A stretch of DNA of 64,000 bases. It comes from Bog-159 sp049511415 (GTDB lineage: Bacteria > Acidobacteriota > Terriglobia > Bryobacterales > Bryobacteraceae). Position numbers and translations under genes: made by a program. Positions 63,105-64,000 of the stretch are shown here, piece after piece (position 1 is the first letter of the stretch; the number at the start of each line of letters is the position of its first letter). The notes beneath the pieces are model-generated. The model ran no database searches, was not told the origin of the DNA, and saw nothing but the letters and a program-made list of their open reading frames with translations. The DNA lies in the NCBI GenBank assembly GCA_049511415.1, contig JBEKYC010000023.1, forward strand, positions 1 to 64,000, given 5' to 3'.

Positions 63105-63517
63105 GCCGTGCCTCCAAAATAATCCACGAACAGGTCGGGCGTCTCGTACAGCCGCACGCCGTGCAACCGCGCCCGATTGGCCGCGAAGCGCGGCGCCAGG
63201 CGGTTCCAGATATCGATCGCTATATTCTCCGGCGTGGGAATCACACGATCGAAGGGCGCTACCTCGCGGTTCAAAAAGCGATGGTCGTAGGCATCCACCA
63301 CTTCCCGGTTGAGCACGTCTTTCAGTACCTTCAGATCCATCACCATGCCGGTAACCGGGTCGGGGGCGCCCTCCACGCTGACCTCCAGCACGTAGTTGTG
63401 GCCATGACCGTAGGGATTGGCGCCAGCCCCGAACAGAGCCGTGTTCTCCGCATCGGAAAGCCGCGGGTTACGGCAAACGTGCGAGGCCGAGAATTCCACT
63501 TTGCGGGTGATCAGCAT
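63101..63517 (-). CDS. PTPS-family paralog lacking the catalytic cysteine
   Basis: A 138-residue T-fold protein with the zinc-binding His13 (FSASH) and His38/His40 (YGHGHNY) retained. In the position of the catalytic Cys the sequence reads LFGAGANP, with Gly32 aligned to Cys33 of its neighbour. Another Cys (CRNP, residue 15) cannot align with it. Either the chemistry differs, as in PTPS-III forms, or it pairs with its neighbour. Overlaps the catalytic copy by four bases (ATGA). Confidence 0.88.
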   Translation of the reverse strand: MLITRKVEFSASHVCRNPRLSDAENTALFGAGANPYGHGHNYVLEVSVEGAPDPVTGMVMDLKVLKDVLNREVVDAYDHRFLNREVAPFDRVIPTPENIAIDIWNRLAPRFAANRARLHGVRLYETPDLFVDYFGGTA

Positions 63518-63580
63518 GGACAGCCAACTATTCGATGCAGCAAATGGATTGGAAGTACATTAAAATTATAGTTTCCAGAG

Positions 63581-64000
63581 ATGCAAAGCGTCAAAATCGA
63601 TCAAATCCTCAAGTCCGGCATTGTCCTGTTGCTGGCGGTGCTGGTTTTTGTTTTGTATACTTCCATCCACGAGCGCATCGTGGGCGTGGGCGATAGCGCG
63701 CCGGAGTTCAGCATCACGGCGGATAATGGGCGCGTGATTACGGCGTCGAACTTCGGCGGACGGCTGCTGGTGCTCAATTTTTGGGCCACCTGGTGCCAAC
63801 CGTGCGTGGAAGAGGTGCCCTCGCTCGATCAGTTCGCCCAGCAGATGGCGGGTTCCGGCGTGGTGGTGCTCGGCGTCAGCATGGACACGGATGCCCAAAA
63901 GTATCGCGCATTCCTGGACCGCACGCACGTCTCCTTCATGACCGCGCGCGATCCCCAGGCCAAGATCAGCGCCGATTACGGTACGTTCAAGTACCCGGAA
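63581..64000 (+). CDS. TlpA/ResA-family thiol-disulfide oxidoreductase (3' end outside window)
   Basis: The first 140 residues are visible. An N-terminal anchor helix (about 12-27) is followed by a thioredoxin fold with AGDSAPEFSI-like start (here VGDSAPEFSITA), the redox motif WCQPC (71-75) and VVVLGVSMDTDAQKYRAFL. It probably works outside the membrane in cytochrome maturation or general disulfide reduction. TATAGT at 63567-63572 lies 8 bases before the ATG, suggesting a very short leader. Divergent from the PTPS/folE operon. Confidence 0.9.
   Translation, partial: MQSVKIDQILKSGIVLLLAVLVFVLYTSIHERIVGVGDSAPEFSITADNGRVITASNFGGRLLVLNFWATWCQPCVEEVPSLDQFAQQMAGSGVVVLGVSMDTDAQKYRAFLDRTHVSFMTARDPQAKISADYGTFKYPE

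Overview
The window looks like chromosomal DNA of an acidobacterium of the Solibacter/Bryobacter group. The signs are high GC, a secreted protein ending in the TIGR03437 domain first described in Solibacter (60653-62050), TonB-dependent receptors with and without a carboxypeptidase-like N-terminal domain, a VWFA-like secreted protein, a GloVer (TIGR03803) repeat protein and a protein of the RRNSQxSTGPRT type. Genes are densely packed, with many 4-base ATGA/GTGA/TTGA overlaps. No rRNA, tRNA, CRISPR array, prophage or intact insertion sequence was recognised. This placement rests on family content only.

Layout. 1-3300: end of a beta-propeller protein, a decayed secreted gene, a DoxX membrane protein and a lower-GC accessory TPR gene. 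3318-8404: a 5' fragment of an ABC-F gene, a GloVer protein, the intact ABC-F gene and an ornithine cyclodeaminase-like gene. 8395-13710: zinc ribbons, DUF3467 plus a membrane glycosyltransferase, a TonB_C/DUF6438 protein, a rhomboid protease and an SDR. 13773-18769: a WYL regulator, then argF-argG-argH-argR behind a near-consensus promoter with an ARG-box-like operator. 18844-26515: a TetR-controlled tripartite efflux operon (TetR, HlyD, double ATPase, two permeases, TolC). 26624-30548: Crp/Fnr regulator, small secreted protein and a beta-propeller/phosphoesterase. 30633-31552: a Panacea (DUF4065) gene with a frameshifted partner, resembling a toxin-antitoxin locus. 31675-40171: Fpg/Nei glycosylase, TonB receptor, Nudix hydrolase, fused TrpEG, Tat-exported TIM-barrel protein and a TPR protein. 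40186-44012: orphan HigA-like protein and a two-gene unit encoding a TIG protein with a possible cysteine-peptidase domain. 44847-50159: valS-birA-coaX plus a conserved unknown gene, closed by an intrinsic terminator. 50308-54178: an ABC-2 exporter with a propeller protein, and a DODA-type dioxygenase. 54242-62050: a 26-residue repeat protein, a TonB receptor/VWFA/coiled-coil operon, a small membrane protein and the TIGR03437 protein. 62075-64000: folE with two tandem PTPS genes, and the start of a TlpA-like thioredoxin.

The best-supported regulation is at argF (promoter plus two overlapping inverted repeats), at the TetR gene (18-bp palindrome between -35 and -10) and at the SDR/WYL divergent pair. 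Two minus-strand genes share a 17-bp element with a TATAAT box exactly 7 bases before a GTG start, which suggests leaderless mRNAs. Palindromic REP-type elements occur at 22652, 35879 and 38111; the one at 35879 supplies the stop codons of two convergent genes. All functional calls are from motif recognition alone; no database search was run.
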